From Haematococcus lacustris (Eukaryota > Chlorophyta > Chlorophyceae > Chlamydomonadales > Haematococcaceae), in assembly GCA_030144725.1 (NCBI GenBank), contig JASKMD010000003.1, positions 9,684,737 through 9,748,736 on the forward strand: DNA of 64,000 bases, given 5' to 3'. Each line of letters begins with the position of its first letter. The stretch's first letter is position 1. The notes under the pieces were generated by a model, which ran no database searches, was not told the origin of the DNA, and was given only the letters and a program-made list of their open reading frames with translations. This document shows, in pieces, positions 23,481 to 34,853 of the stretch. The position numbers and the translations under genes were made by a program.

Positions 23481-23718
23481 AGCCAGACAACAGCCAAGAC
23501 TGTGGCACCTGGTCGCCCCACCCTGCCCAACCAGACACAGCGCAATGCAGCAGCAACAACAGCAGTCCTCGACCATCTGCCCCCCCCCCCGCCCTTCCCC
23601 CTGGGGGGTGGCGGCCACTCGGCCCCAGGCTCCCCAACCAAGAGCCGCCCGCTCTCTCCCCCTTTGGGGAATCACCGCACAAGGCATCAAGCGGGGTTAG
23701 GTGCGTCTGGGGAGACTC

Positions 23719-24218
23719 NNNNNNNNNNNNNNNNNNNNNNNNNNNNNNNNNNNNNNNNNNNNNNNNNNNNNNNNNNNNNNNNNNNNNNNNNNNNNNNNNN
23801 NNNNNNNNNNNNNNNNNNNNNNNNNNNNNNNNNNNNNNNNNNNNNNNNNNNNNNNNNNNNNNNNNNNNNNNNNNNNNNNNNNNNNNNNNNNNNNNNNNNN
23901 NNNNNNNNNNNNNNNNNNNNNNNNNNNNNNNNNNNNNNNNNNNNNNNNNNNNNNNNNNNNNNNNNNNNNNNNNNNNNNNNNNNNNNNNNNNNNNNNNNNN
24001 NNNNNNNNNNNNNNNNNNNNNNNNNNNNNNNNNNNNNNNNNNNNNNNNNNNNNNNNNNNNNNNNNNNNNNNNNNNNNNNNNNNNNNNNNNNNNNNNNNNN
24101 NNNNNNNNNNNNNNNNNNNNNNNNNNNNNNNNNNNNNNNNNNNNNNNNNNNNNNNNNNNNNNNNNNNNNNNNNNNNNNNNNNNNNNNNNNNNNNNNNNNN
24201 NNNNNNNNNNNNNNNNNN
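23719..24218. other. Assembly gap (500 N)
   Basis: Exactly 500 N, a conventional size for an unknown gap. The tandem DEG array does not resume on the right side. Confidence 0.99.
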
Positions 24219-24449
24219 CCTCCATGTCTGCATTCTTTGCACAAAACAATGTATGCTGCACTGCATTGCGCGGGGCACAACCCGCTGCGAGTTGTCGGTC
24301 AGCACAGGCTGCTGGTCCGTCACCATGCGTGCCATGCAGGCACCACGGGACAGACCACGGGATGGATGTAACGTGCTGGCAGGTCCCAGCTGCTGCAAGG
24401 CTTGCTGAAGAGCCTTAGCACCGCTTGCCTTAGGCCTAGCGAGGCGTTG

Positions 24450-27400
24450 CTACACCATGTCCCTTGCTAAGTAGGCTTCCAGCTCCGCCTCCTCGTCGGC
24501 CCGCTCGTCTTTCTTCTCTTCGACCTTCTTCTTCGGTGGTTGACTGCGGAACATGGTCGGCTTCCCTTGCTTCTTGAACACTGGGGCACTGGCGCGCTCC
24601 AAAGCACGTGCCATTCGGGCTTCGTGCTCTCGTTGTTGCGCTGCGAGCTTCTCGTCACGTGCGATCTGCAACGCATTGCGCCCAGTGCCTCGTCACGGAG
24701 CACAGAGCACGCTACCGCAGCTGCACAAGCAAACGAAAAGAATCCTGATATCGTGCGCCAGCCCGGCTTCATCCTCACCCTGCGCCGCTCTTTTTCCCGG
24801 CTCTTTTCGCTGCTCTCCACAAATTCCGGCGGCATGCCGTCCACGATGCCCAGATACTCCTCCAGCTTGCTCTCGATGTTCGTCAGCATCTGCAAAGTGC
24901 CGACGCTCTTGTCCGCGTCGAAGCCGCAGCGCACGTACACCTCAGCGACCTTCGTCGTAAGCTGGTCCAAGCTGATAGCTGGACCACCTACGGGCCGCAA
25001 CGCAGTGCGAAGTAGGTCGACGTTTCATCAGTCGACACACCTCAATAGGCTAGCGGAGCCTGCACATGAAAGAAATACACGCGACGGCGACAAGGCTTAC
25101 CCGCCGCACCGCCCATTGCCAGCGTCAACGAACCGACATCCTCAATCGTCCGCTCCTTCAACCGTCGTGCTTTGCCTTGCGCCGCATCGATGGCACCACG
25201 CAGCGACGCCACCTGGCTGTTTAGACTGGCTACCTCGCCATCCAGTCGCTGCTTGGTGTCGCGGTACTTAGTCCGTAACTCCTCCAGCGCTTCCTCAGTT
25301 TCCTAACGACGTGGCACAAGGAAGCAAAGCGCAGCCTGGCACTTGTGCATTCAGCCGCATGGAGTAGAAGACTGATACTGCATGCCCGGTTGTCAGTGGG
25401 CATGCCAAATTGTCTAACAGGCCCACTGGGGGCCAGGCAACAGTCCAGGAGGCTCATGCGGCTGACGACGGAACATGATTGCTATTGAACTTTACATTAA
25501 CCTTGACTGCTATCTGATGCGGGCATGCAAAACACTTCAGCCTCACCTGTGCGTTTTGGATGTAGAACAGGTTGCTCTCTTCCAATGCTTGGTACACGCT
25601 CAGCAACTGCCCAGGCTCTCTGGGACAGAAATGGCAGCAACATCATCATGAACATCATCATCAGCAGCAGCAATGTGGTCACACTTACCCAGCAGCTTGC
25701 TTGGCACCTTCAGCAGCAGGGTAGCCTGCCAGGCAGCACCCCACATAGCCCCATGCCCTGCTTCCCCACGCATACACAGCACCATGATATGGCAGCCCCT
25801 GTATTACAGCCCGTGCTCCACACCTGAAGTACATCTCCTGGTCGTCAGGGCTGATGCTGAAGTCCAGGTTGGGTGGCGGTGGCTCCTTCTCCTTTACTGC
25901 CTCTTTCAAGTAGGCAATGGCGTCCTTGATGGCCCGCTCAGCCCGCTCAGCTTCCTAAAGCCAGGACATAAAGGGCACAGGCAGGCTGGGCAGGCGAGGC
26001 TGCCAGGTGCAGGGTTGCGTGGGTCACCGCTGCAGGGTTGGGTGGGACTCACATGGCCACAGCATGCTGCACCAACCACACCTTGCACTCCCTCCCCATG
26101 GGGAAAAACAGCAGCATGGTATGGAGTAGCTATGCGGCATAAACTTGGCGTGCTGACCCCATGAGCATGGATGTGTATAGCCATCAGACCACAGGCAGCC
26201 GTTCTCATGCCTGCTGTGTGCGCGCGTTCGCGTACTCATGCTCCGCTCGCGACTTGGCGGCCAGGGCGGCATCCTTGCGCTTGCGGATGGCCTCGCAGCT
26301 GGCCTGCCACTCCGCGACCAGTGCGTCCTTGCGCTGCTGCAGCTTGTTGGCCTGCGCCTCAAAGAACTCAGGCGGCGTGATGCCATCCAAGAACTCCCGG
26401 TACTTGCGGCAATCCTCCAGCTGCTCCTCATACTGCAAGGGAGGGAGTGGGCACAGACAGGCAGACCGCATCTATGGTACAGTCCAGCAGGTTTTGAACC
26501 TGTGACCTGGGGTTATCCTGGGGCAGGGCCCAGGGAGGAAGGTAGGGTGGGCAAGCCCTGCACGCCCAGGCAGGTCTACAGAGGAGGAGAGCTGGTCTGT
26601 GGGCTCCACTGTGGCACATGCCGCCCTCAGGAGCCCTGCCTAAACGCGATGCGCTGAAAAGCTGGCTGAGGGACAGGTTGAGCTAGTGACTGCTGATGAG
26701 CTCATGATGACTGCTACCTGGCCTACCTGCCCCTACATGCCCTGTACCACCACCCTGGCCTGTAGTGTGCACTCTCTGCCTATGTCTGCCTGCCTGTCGT
26801 TACGTCTGCCTGCCACAGGCTTGCCTGCTGCCTACCTGCACACACGCTGTGCAGCACCTACCCCTGCCACAGCCTGCTCTGCTGCATGCTGCCAAGAGGC
26901 ACCCACCTTGTTCATCTCGGACCTCAGAGCTGCAATGGCCGTCGTCAGCCTCTTGATCTCCAGCACCTTGTCTTGCTTGGCCTTGGCCTCCACCTCAGCC
27001 CGTTTGATTGCCTCCTGCACCTTCTCGTCATTCTCCTTCAAGAAGGCATCAAAGCGCAGGGCATCTTCCTCCAACATCTGCTCTGACTTCTTCAGCGCTT
27101 CCTCACGCTGCCGGGCTCGCTCTTCCAGCTTCTTGATCTCAGCACGCTTGGTGTCAAGGCTCATCTGCAGCATGCGAGCGTGCAAGCATGCGTTGCTGCA
27201 TGGATGGGGTGCAGGGTGGGGCACACTAGCCATTGCCCCAGAGCACAGGTCCTCCCTGATGCGGCTGTTGCTTAGCAGGAGAGCATGGAAAGACGGAGGT
27301 GGCTACGACCGAGGTATCTGGCTGTGAAGTCCCTGCCCACTTAACCAAGCAAATTGCAAGGGCATGGCCACAACCTCCTGACACGCTAGGGCCACCAGGG

Positions 27401-28478
27401 CAGCAAGCTCAGCTCCTGGGAGGTGCCTAATCGAGCGCTGCTTTTCATCAATAGGTGGACATGAGTGGGGTGAGCATGTGTGTACATTTCTCACACCCAT
27501 GTTCTTCACATCAGCTGCCAGGCAGGCCAAGCAGCAGCAATGACAGGAGCAACAGCTGTGCACCTGAAGACGGAGGAGGTAATGGTATCTGAGCGACCTC
27601 TGTAGTGGTAAGCTAAGTTATTCTGTTTGATGCCAATGGGTTCGACACCTGGGTACGGAGGGCGCTGATGTGGTGCTGCAGGCCTGCCGGTAAGGCAGTA
27701 GCGAGGCCCATACTGTTGCTAGCCCATCAGCCCCACAGACTGGGTGCCCCCATGCAAGACCCTCAAGCTTCCATACTGCCAGGCAGCCAAGCTGGTGCAC
27801 TCACATTGCTGACTCTGCCGCTGCCTGCCTACCTGCCCCCTGCTGACCAGGCCTACCAAGCCCACCAAGGCTGAGCCCACTTACTAAGGCTGGCCAGGGC
27901 GTGGGAGGTTGTTGAGGCACCAACCATGCTCAGGCACATGGTGCCTGCTGGGTTTAAGATGGAGGTGCTGACCCTTATCTGCTAACATTTGCACCCCTCC
28001 ATCCCTGCCCCCTCCAAACAGCCACCAGCAGCTGTGACCCTTACCTGCAGCAAGAATATCTCCCTTTTCTTTGCTATGAAATCTGGCATGTTCTCCTTTT
28101 CTTTGCGCCTTTCTGGAGCAGATGCTGCCATGGCTGCTGTCTCCTCCAAGCTGTTGGTCGGTGTCTGCCGGAACTGCTTGATGAGCCGCTTTGCCTCGTC
28201 AGTGGTTGTGGCTTGCATGCGGGATGCAAAGGTGGTCTTGGCTGCCACTGACTGCTGCAAAGCCATGATCCTCTGATGTGTCCGCTGCATCTTGTCCTCC
28301 TCCCTGTGCCTGAAAATATCCTCATCTGCTGGGATATTGAAGGGGTTGGCTGTGGGCTGCCTGCACACCCAGCACGAACACCAGCATTACAGCTATGATG
28401 AGCAATCCGGTTCATCACTGTTACTCACTGACTGGATGGTGAGCCTGTCTCCTCTGCTGTTCCCCGGCTGGAGCTCAT
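24450..28478 (-). CDS. FAP100: Cilia- and flagella-associated protein 100 (FAP100/MIA1, DUF4200 coiled coil)
   Basis: Nine exons on the minus strand: 28429-28478 (ATG at 28478), 28045-28360, 26907-27164, about 26229-26432, 25824-25954, 25547-25619, 25101-25302, 24779-24987 and 24450-24665 (stop TAG). About 550 aa. N-terminal NPFNIPADEDIF and IFLLQMSLDTKRAEI are hallmarks of the CFAP100/CCDC37 family; exon 3 carries the DUF4200 coiled coil (FDAFLKENDEKVQEAIKRAE). A further coiled coil (TPPEFFEAQ) follows, then ESNLFYIQNAQ, and a basic tail ending in KPTMFRSQPPKKK. Known role: with FAP73/MIA2 it forms the MIA complex that controls inner dynein arm I1 on axonemal doublets. Phases agree at all junctions except exon 4/5, where no canonical phase-0 donor is visible. 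It is head-to-head with the Nudix gene. Confidence 0.88.
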
Positions 28479-29345
28479 ATGGGATGTGTCGTATGCGCGG
28501 AGTTAGGCAGCGAGGCCAAAAAGTGCGGCGATAGGATATAAGCTCACACACGACCCAGCAGCGTCGAAAGTCCCCTCTCCTCTTTGGCGCTCCTTTTCAT
28601 TCTAAAGCATTGAAAGCTCTATGCACTTGTCCCTTGCGGTGCTGTTGGTCTGCCACTCGGAGTCGTAATACTGACATGGGTGACACGACATGTCCAGCAA
28701 GGTTTTCGCAACAAATGCAGAACCTTCATGTTGGACACATATACCATGCGGTACTCTGTGACAGAGTCTCTGTCAACGTATGGCAGGCCTATTGAGCTAC
28801 TTTGGCCACCTGCCCACCTAGCGTGGTACATCTGGCGTCGCTATGTGAAGATCACTTTATACATTCTTCAGCAACAAGGCTGTATGGACAGCATTAATCT
28901 AGGCTCAGAGCCCACTACGTTCACAACAGTATCACTGAGGCTGCGGGTGCCTACCCCCTGCATTGCAGCCTGCCCCCCTTAAAAGGCGACTAGCCAGTTA
29001 GGCATGATACACATCAATGCCAGCTGACACATCTTAAACATGGCACACTATGGTGCCTCGGGTTGCTGGGCCTGTGCTTTTGGGCGCCAGATATGTGACA
29101 TGTGGCAACCCATGCTAGTCCACCTTTCTAACGCACCGATTGCAATTCATCTCGCCGTCTATCACAGCAAGTACAGCTTGATATCACAGCTACATCGCTA
29201 TGACTCTGCGTGCGTCGCGATAGGTCTGTCGCACGGTGTCCGGCCGCTTTGTAGTCTGGAAATTGAGTGCTGAGGATAGGTGGATCGCTACGATAACGGA
29301 AGCAGGCGGCAGCCTCTTTATGCTTTGTGTGGCGCGGCCCTCCTA
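28479..29345. promoter_or_regulatory. Divergent intergenic region between FAP100 and the Nudix gene
   Basis: 867 bp separating two divergent start codons, less GC-rich than the genes. It must hold both promoters. I recognise no TATA box or named operator and no coding motif. Confidence 0.4.
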
Positions 29346-30728
29346 ATGAGCACCAGTGCTTCTGCTGCCGCTACAAGCTGCCAAAGTTCAGCTGTGAGCT
29401 GCCAGAGCACTGCCGCGATGGCGCTGTCCGTCGGAGGGCCGCAGCCTGTGGAGGCCCGCACTGGTCGCCACCAGCAGCGGTATGCTGCGAGCGGCGAGCG
29501 GCTGGTTGCAGGGTAAGCAAAATTCAGTGCCCATCTGCCTTCTCCACAGCTGGTGTTTGTGCAAGAGTGCGCCTTGGAAACAGCTCTGAAACGAGATGAT
29601 GACTTTGGGGTTTGGGCCAAAACAAGGGTGGCTAACCCGACCCTGGCTTGCGTCTATGCAGCTGCATACCCGTACGCATCAAGTCCGGCGTCGGGCCTGA
29701 GCCCCATGTCGATGTCTTAATGATTTCAAGCCGCGGAGGCAAAGGGCTGTGCTTTCCAAAGGTGCGCAGCTTCGCACAAGTCCTTACTCCTTCCACGGTG
29801 CTCAATCACTGGGGCTTCTCGACAGGGAGGGTGGGAGAGCGACGAGACCGTGGACAATGCAGCCAGGCGTGAGACAGTGGAGGAGGCTGGAGTGCGTGGC
29901 ATCTTAGAGGTGACTGCTCATCAATATGATTGGCGGCAGCATCCTCTTGGTGTGTTAGAGGTAGGTCAGGCAGCAGCTTACCGGGGTGCTCCACTCCTTG
30001 CCATGCAGGAACCCATGCTCGGTGTGTTCCCTTTTCAATCAGGGAAACCAGGCAACCACACCAACAGCGCCCACGGGGGCAAATGCATTGCATATATGTA
30101 TGTCCTACATGTTGAGGAAGAATTAGCGACATGGCCGGAAAGCCTGGAGAGGGAACGATTCTGGGTCAGTGACAGTGTTCAGATACATGCTCTGCACTAG
30201 GGTGCTGGCAACCCAGCACACCAGCATTTTGTTACAAGGACTCTGTTGCTTGCTATAGCATCACAGCTCTGACCTGTCGTCCCTTGTTGTCGCCACTCGC
30301 AGCTGCCCCTGGTCAATGCTGTGAACAGCTGTCGACACAGCTGGATGCGGCAGGCGTTGATAGACTGGGTCCGCCATCGCGGCTGGCACCATGTCCTGCA
30401 GCAGGCAGAGGAGCAGGCAGCCCAGTCAGCTGCAGCCATTGCCTCAGTGAAGGTATGCAGACAAGAGGAAGGGGGCCAGCAAGGGGAGGGGTGCTCTGGG
30501 ACTCCTTCCACCCCCTCCTCCAAGCAGGCTACCTGCTGCAGCAAGGAGGCTGCACACGAAGAGCAGCACATCGCGCACTGTCTACAACCACATGCTGTCA
30601 GTGCCGTCAGCGCTGGCAGCACAGGGAGCCAAGGCCCCGGTGACTGGGGGCATGCGGTCTTGGATGTGTGCGACACATCAAACAGCCACGGCCTCATGCG
30701 CAGCAGCATCACAGCAGAGGGAAGTTGA
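29346..30728 (+). CDS. Nudix hydrolase, diphosphoinositol-polyphosphate phosphohydrolase-like
   Basis: Exons 29346-29512, 29662-29761, 29826-29909, 30009-30164 and 30303-30728. The Nudix box is complete across exon 3: GX5EX7REX2EEXG in GGWESDETVDNAARRETVEE followed by AGV, preceded by VLMISSRGGKGLCFPK. The C-terminal helix region (WPESLERERFW, then NSCRHSWMRQAL) matches plant-type Nudix enzymes that hydrolyse diphosphate bonds in inositol pyrophosphates or dinucleotide polyphosphates; substrate is not decided by sequence. The start ATG at 29346 gives a Ser/Ala-rich leader (MSTSASAAATS) suggesting organelle targeting; the in-frame ATG at 29418 would give a leaderless protein. The last exon may be shorter: a GTATGC donor at 30453 is available, otherwise the frame reads to TGA at 30726-30728. 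Confidence 0.85.
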
Positions 30729-31535
30729 CGAGCAGCTGCTGTGTGGCCATGTGTGGCCATGTGTGGCCATGTGTGGCATGGAGCATTAGCGGGACACTGG
30801 TGGGGCTGAATTGGACCCAACAATGTGCACTGGACCAAGCAGCAGGGGAGGAGCTGTGGTGTTTTGACATGCTTGTGTCATTCCTAATAGAGCCTTCCCA
30901 TTCACCTACGTACATCAAGCGTACAGAAGCTAATACAGCCACTTCATGTCAATATTCTTGATAGGATTCTGCTGCTTACAGCCTCCACTTACCACCTTGT
31001 CACAGATGGCAGCAGGAGCAGTGCGAGTGTAGGCCCGCAATGATGCTCGGTTTCCCTTGTTCATACAAATTGCTGGTCTGAGTAGTTTGTAATGCGTAAA
31101 CATCACTGTGTACTGCTGGCATGAACTTTTCTTTTATGTGTGGTGCTCAGCTCGCCCTGACACCTGCAGGTGTGTGTGGCTGGCCCTGGAGGCCTTGTCC
31201 TGGCGTGTTTGAGGCCTCCTTGGGTGCATGCTTCTTTGTTACTGAGACGGGGCCCTCCTTAAACTTGGTGAAGAAACGGTTCCTGGGGCCCGAAGCGAGC
31301 AATGTCGTGTCGACGTCATGTCGTCAAGTCGACATCACTCTCCCCCAGTTTCCTTCGGTCGGCGGATGGTTGACTCAGGCGTTCCCAACTACCTGAAAAC
31401 CACCCCCCTGTGATACGAAGCCTGTATCTCCGCAGCCACTCAGTCAAAAATATATGTAAACAGTGCTTTGGATAGAGGAGACTCATAGCTACGAGATGGC
31501 AGACGCAGCAAAAACTATTTCGCTCTCAGCGGTGC
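30729..31535. other. Intergenic region 3' of the Nudix gene
   Basis: Includes a 13-bp tandem repeat (tgtgtggccatg, around 30738-30780) overlapping the end of the gene and a TGTAA signal at 31089-31093. No gene recognised. Confidence 0.5.
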
Positions 31536-32537
31536 TCAGTGCCTGCCCAAACACCGACATTTGAATTCATGCGATTTCGCCACATGCGAGGCGCGCCGCA
31601 CTAGCACGCTTCGCCACGCGGTTGTGAGTGGCACCTGCAACACGCAGCAGCAGTCGGAACATGTTTTGCTTTTGGCATGGGGACGCAACGACGGCAGTCG
31701 TGACAGCTGGATATCATTATTAGCTTTTGGAGCTGCTGCTGGCGCTAGTGCATTACCGGCTGCTCTACTACGCTGAAACAAGGTGCTAGGTGCAGTACGT
31801 GGTGTTGTCTCACCTTGCTTTGCTGCCCTCGGCTTGTTAGCTGCAGGTGCCTCACGCTTACGTGACGTCCTTGCCGCTGCCAGCTGTTGCTGCTGCTGAG
31901 GGGGTGCACCAGCAGGCACAGCCAGCTCAGGGATGGTGCCTGCAGGTGTCAATTGCTGCTGACGGGGCGCAGCTGCGGCAAGCTTCCCACGGATGTGGGT
32001 GCACACGTGGCTCAGTAGCTTGGGTACCCTCCAACTGGTGTGAACCTCCTGCTTGTGGAACTGGAGGTATGTCTGAAGCTGCTTTCCTGTCATCTTCTTT
32101 GCCTCCTCAACAGTTGTGTGGCTAAAATCATGCCCCCCCAAGGCAAGAGCATGGGCCGGTGCAAGCCGCTCTTGGCACGCATGGTCACCCACATTAACCA
32201 CAACCCTTCCGACCTTGTGCGCTGCATCTGTGATCTGGCGCTCTGCCTTGGCTAATCGCTGTGCTGCAGCTGCGGCATCCTCCTTACGCCGCACTTCAGC
32301 ACGGAGCTGACCCATGCGCTGCTGCAAATCATGAACATCCACAGTCTTCATGGCCTCCTTGCATGTGCGCAGGGACATCAACTGCAGCAGAGCTGGCAGC
32401 TCCATGTACCTGCCACCACCATGCTTCAGCAGCTGCAACAAGGACTCCACTGGGGCATTGGAGATGGGGCAGGCAAGGTAGTACTGTTCGAGGTGAAGGC
32501 GCAGTGCGGGGCTGCCAGGGTCGCCGTTCACAGCCAT
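31536..32537 (-). CDS. Unrecognised open reading frame (333 aa), possibly transposon-derived
   Basis: Long single open frame on the minus strand with an ATG at 32537. Upstream of the ATG the frame is open through a (CAG)n run coding Gln and a WRQYASDIRAM stretch to a TAG that could be a splice acceptor, so an upstream exon may exist. The N-terminal third (LRLHLEQYYLACPISNAPVESLL) and the helical middle with regular charged residues look like real protein. A short motif EEAKKMTGKQLQTYL could be a helix-extended-helix DNA-binding turn. The C-terminal third is Ala/Pro/Gln-rich with basic clusters, then Cys-rich. I do not recognise the family; a transposase fragment is the best guess given the repeat-rich surroundings. 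Confidence 0.4.
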   Translation of the reverse strand: MAVNGDPGSPALRLHLEQYYLACPISNAPVESLLQLLKHGGGRYMELPALLQLMSLRTCKEAMKTVDVHDLQQRMGQLRAEVRRKEDAAAAAQRLAKAERQITDAAHKVGRVVVNVGDHACQERLAPAHALALGGHDFSHTTVEEAKKMTGKQLQTYLQFHKQEVHTSWRVPKLLSHVCTHIRGKLAAAAPRQQQLTPAGTIPELAVPAGAPPQQQQQLAAARTSRKREAPAANKPRAAKQGETTPRTAPSTLFQRSRAAGNALAPAAAPKANNDIQLSRLPSLRPHAKSKTCSDCCCVLQVPLTTAWRSVLVRRASHVAKSHEFKCRCLGRH

Positions 32538-32586
32538 GGCACGAATGTCAGATGCATACTGACGCCAAGTGCCATGAGGGTCCTCT

Positions 32587-32587
<1 letters not shown>

Positions 32588-32620
<33 letters not shown>

Positions 32621-32700
32621 CATCCTACGGGCTTGGCTTGGGGTGATGGCTACGGGCTTGGCTTGGGGTGATGGCTACGGGCTTGGCTTGGGGTGATGGG
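32588..32700. repeat. (CTG)n microsatellite followed by a 24-bp minisatellite
   Basis: A CTG run at about 32588-32622, then three copies of tacgggcttggcttggggtgatgg up to 32700. Confidence 0.85.
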
Positions 32701-33706
32701 AGGTGAAGGATAAGGAGATGGGTGAAGGAGAGGTAGGGGGGAGGCTGGGCTGCTGGGAGGAGGGGCTATTGGGAGCTGGGCGGTGAAGACGAGGTTGGAA
32801 GATGGTGGGTTAAGCTTTGTTGGTGGTGGCCACGTGGCGGAGTGGTAAGCCAAGCTCGGTCGGCTCCTCATGCACCTGTAGCCATCAGCATGTGTACCTT
32901 GTAAGGGGTCAATCTTTTCACATATAGACCCAATGAGTGAGTTGCATAGTGCCACGGACGCGTTATTGAGTATGCTATAAAAAATCTGTGTGAGGTCAGG
33001 CTGTTTGTGCAATGGTTGAAAACATAAAGCGGATAATAGCTGGAGGGGGTGACTAGACCCCACTGTGCCGCCCACCATTACAGCGATACAGCGCTGCCTC
33101 ACACAGTTTCGAGTTTCTTCACATCCTCGCCAAGCGGCCTGCACCATCAGGAAGCTCGCGCTGCCATTTTCGCCGGACTTCACTGATGTGCGCCACCGAC
33201 ATGTCGTGCATCGCTAACGGATAGCCAAGGACGTAGCTTACCAGTGTAGCTAACCACGGTCTGCGGTTGGGACACATCCGGGGTCACATGTGGCTGCCCG
33301 CATCGAATGACTCCGATGGCAATTCCAGTCTTACATTAAAAGCGCATTATCGCATTGCACCAGACGCAGCAAACGTTACATGAAATGATGGAGTAGATGG
33401 GCTGCAGTTGCATGAAGATTACCAACCCCATGTTGGGAACGCCCGAGGTTGACCCAACCGCGGTCGGATGGCGACCTGATGCACAATGCTCAGCTCTGGC
33501 ACGGCCACTGCGCGTTCATAGGGTTGCTGAGTTTACATGTCCCCGACTGAGGAACGCAAGTATGACGCAGTCTGTCGCTACGTCTGACAGGGAACGGGTG
33601 ACGGGGGGCTGACAGGGAATGAGTGTTAATCGTGAGAAGTTGCTGACATAGAAGCCTGAGCCTGTGTAATATGCCTGTGTAATAAGCCTGAGCGTAATGT
33701 TGTGTG
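32701..33706. other. Intergenic, no gene recognised
   Basis: Contains a tRNA-like A-box stretch (gtggcggagtggtaagcc, near 32834) without a convincing T-arm. Around 33460-33590 is a diverged relative of the dispersed repeat at 33710-33900. Confidence 0.45.
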
Positions 33707-33709
33707 AAA

Positions 33710-33900
33710 TGTGTAATATCACTTCCGCCTCATTCCGGTTGCCAGCACTCTGGTTGGATGGCGACCTGATGCACCACCCCGCACGGCCACTGCGCTTGGA
33801 TAATGTTGCTGAAGCCCTCAAATGTCGCGGAATAAGAAACGCAAGCGCCCCGCACAGAGTGCAGCCGGTAAGCCGCAAAGCCGCAAAGCTTGACGAAAGA
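33710..33900 (+). repeat. Dispersed repeat, family 1, copy 1
   Basis: Closely matches 49179-49366 (shared ggatggcgacctgatgcacc, aataagaaacgcaagcgccc and agccggtaagccgcaaagc). Degenerate relatives occur near 33460-33590 and 41780-41930. No coding motif; probably the end region of a mobile element. Confidence 0.8.
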
Positions 33901-33926
33901 CTGGGCCCCCCTGACGAAGCGACGCA

Positions 33927-34853
33927 GTGTGCACCACGCGATACTGCGACTCCCTAAATCAAGTCGCTGCGCGTGTGCTATGCCGTCCCATGCATGTAGG
34001 TGCCAGTGGCAGTGGGCAGCAAGAGGTAGTTGGAGAGCGGCGCCAGGTCATCAAGGCTGCCATTCGTGGCCTCGTGGAGGCAGCGCTGCCTGATCTGAGC
34101 CCAGCGCAAGTTGACGTTGTTGTGGCGGAGGTCAACAAGCGCATGATCATGGGCAGCAAGCAATGCTACCTAACAGCGGTCCTGTGCCTAACTATGCTGC
34201 TCCAGTCCTTCCTAGGGCAACCCACTGAAGGCTTCCCAGCAGCAGGTCCAGTCCCAGGCCCCCCTCCCCCTCCTGACCCAGCCTGCCCTCCCTATACTCA
34301 CCCCCGCCTTGCCACACGCAGCTCCCCCCGCTCTGCAGCCGCCCCAGCACAGCTGCCCCCCCCAGTGCCGCTCAACATCTGGGACCCCAAGCTGCTGGCA
34401 CAGATCAAAGATGCCATGCAGCTGCTGACAACCGCCAGGGTGCTTGAGCATCTGATGCGTGGTCCCCACCACAACGGCATCAAGCTGCTGCCTGCTGAGG
34501 TGGCTGTGTTGGTGGCTGCTGAGGTGGCGGTGGCAATGCTCCAGCAGCTGGATGAGGTGCACCTGACAGGGGATGGCAACTCCCTGAACGCCAACGCCAC
34601 CACAATCAGCACCAGCATCGATGAGTTCTACCGGCACCCAGGCCGATTCATCAAGTGGTGGGGCAAGGCTATTGGGGTGGTGGAGGGGGGATTCAGCAGG
34701 GCTTGTAACAGTAGTGTTTGTGCCGTCAGGATGCATGGTCGGCTGAGAGATAAATGTCGGCTGCAGCCGCCAGGCATGCTGAGTTATGCGGCTATTGTTG
34801 CCGCTGCGACTGTCTACATACTGTTCGACAGCCTCCGACTCGCGCTGTGGTAG
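33927..34853 (+). pseudogene. Transposon-protein N-terminal fragment running into dispersed repeat 2
   Basis: Open frame of about 308 codons lacking a clear start. From about 34000 to 34700 it looks protein-like: a helical segment (VIKAAIRGLVEAALPDLSPAQVDVVVAEVNKRM), a Pro-rich linker, and a second domain (LNIWDPKLLAQIKDAMQLLTTARVLEHL...FYRHPGRFIKWWGKAIGVVEGGF). From 34716 the frame enters a repeat also present at 40723-41109 and stops in it. I infer the N-terminal part of the same element family whose C-terminal tail is seen at 41110-41552, because both are joined to the same repeat. Function unknown. Confidence 0.45.

Larger units (their letters stand above)
22149..23718 (+). mobile_element. 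Probable second retroelement 5' part at the unit 4 target site, cut by the gap
   Basis: Sequence replacing the expected spacer begins within the first 13 bp of the LINE target motif. It holds an ORF1-like coding region and a coding minisatellite, then runs into Ns. The right junction and any target duplication are not visible, so its identity as a full LINE is inferred from the insertion point and from the ORF1-like protein. Confidence 0.5.

Noticed and set aside
23092..23700. Poly-Gln and poly-Cys proteins around the CAG-rich minisatellite
   Set aside because: Alternative frames of the same repeat; only the frame continuing the ORF1-like protein is plausible.
27595..27665. tRNA-like promoter boxes (gtagtggtaagct and gggttcgacacc) and a similar A-box at 32834
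   Set aside because: Neither folds into a convincing cloverleaf by eye: stems mismatch and the second lacks a T-arm. A tRNA-derived SINE remains possible but unsupported.
30738..30780. Telomere- or satellite-like repeat tgtgtggccatg
   Set aside because: Only three to four units and not the known green-algal telomere motif.
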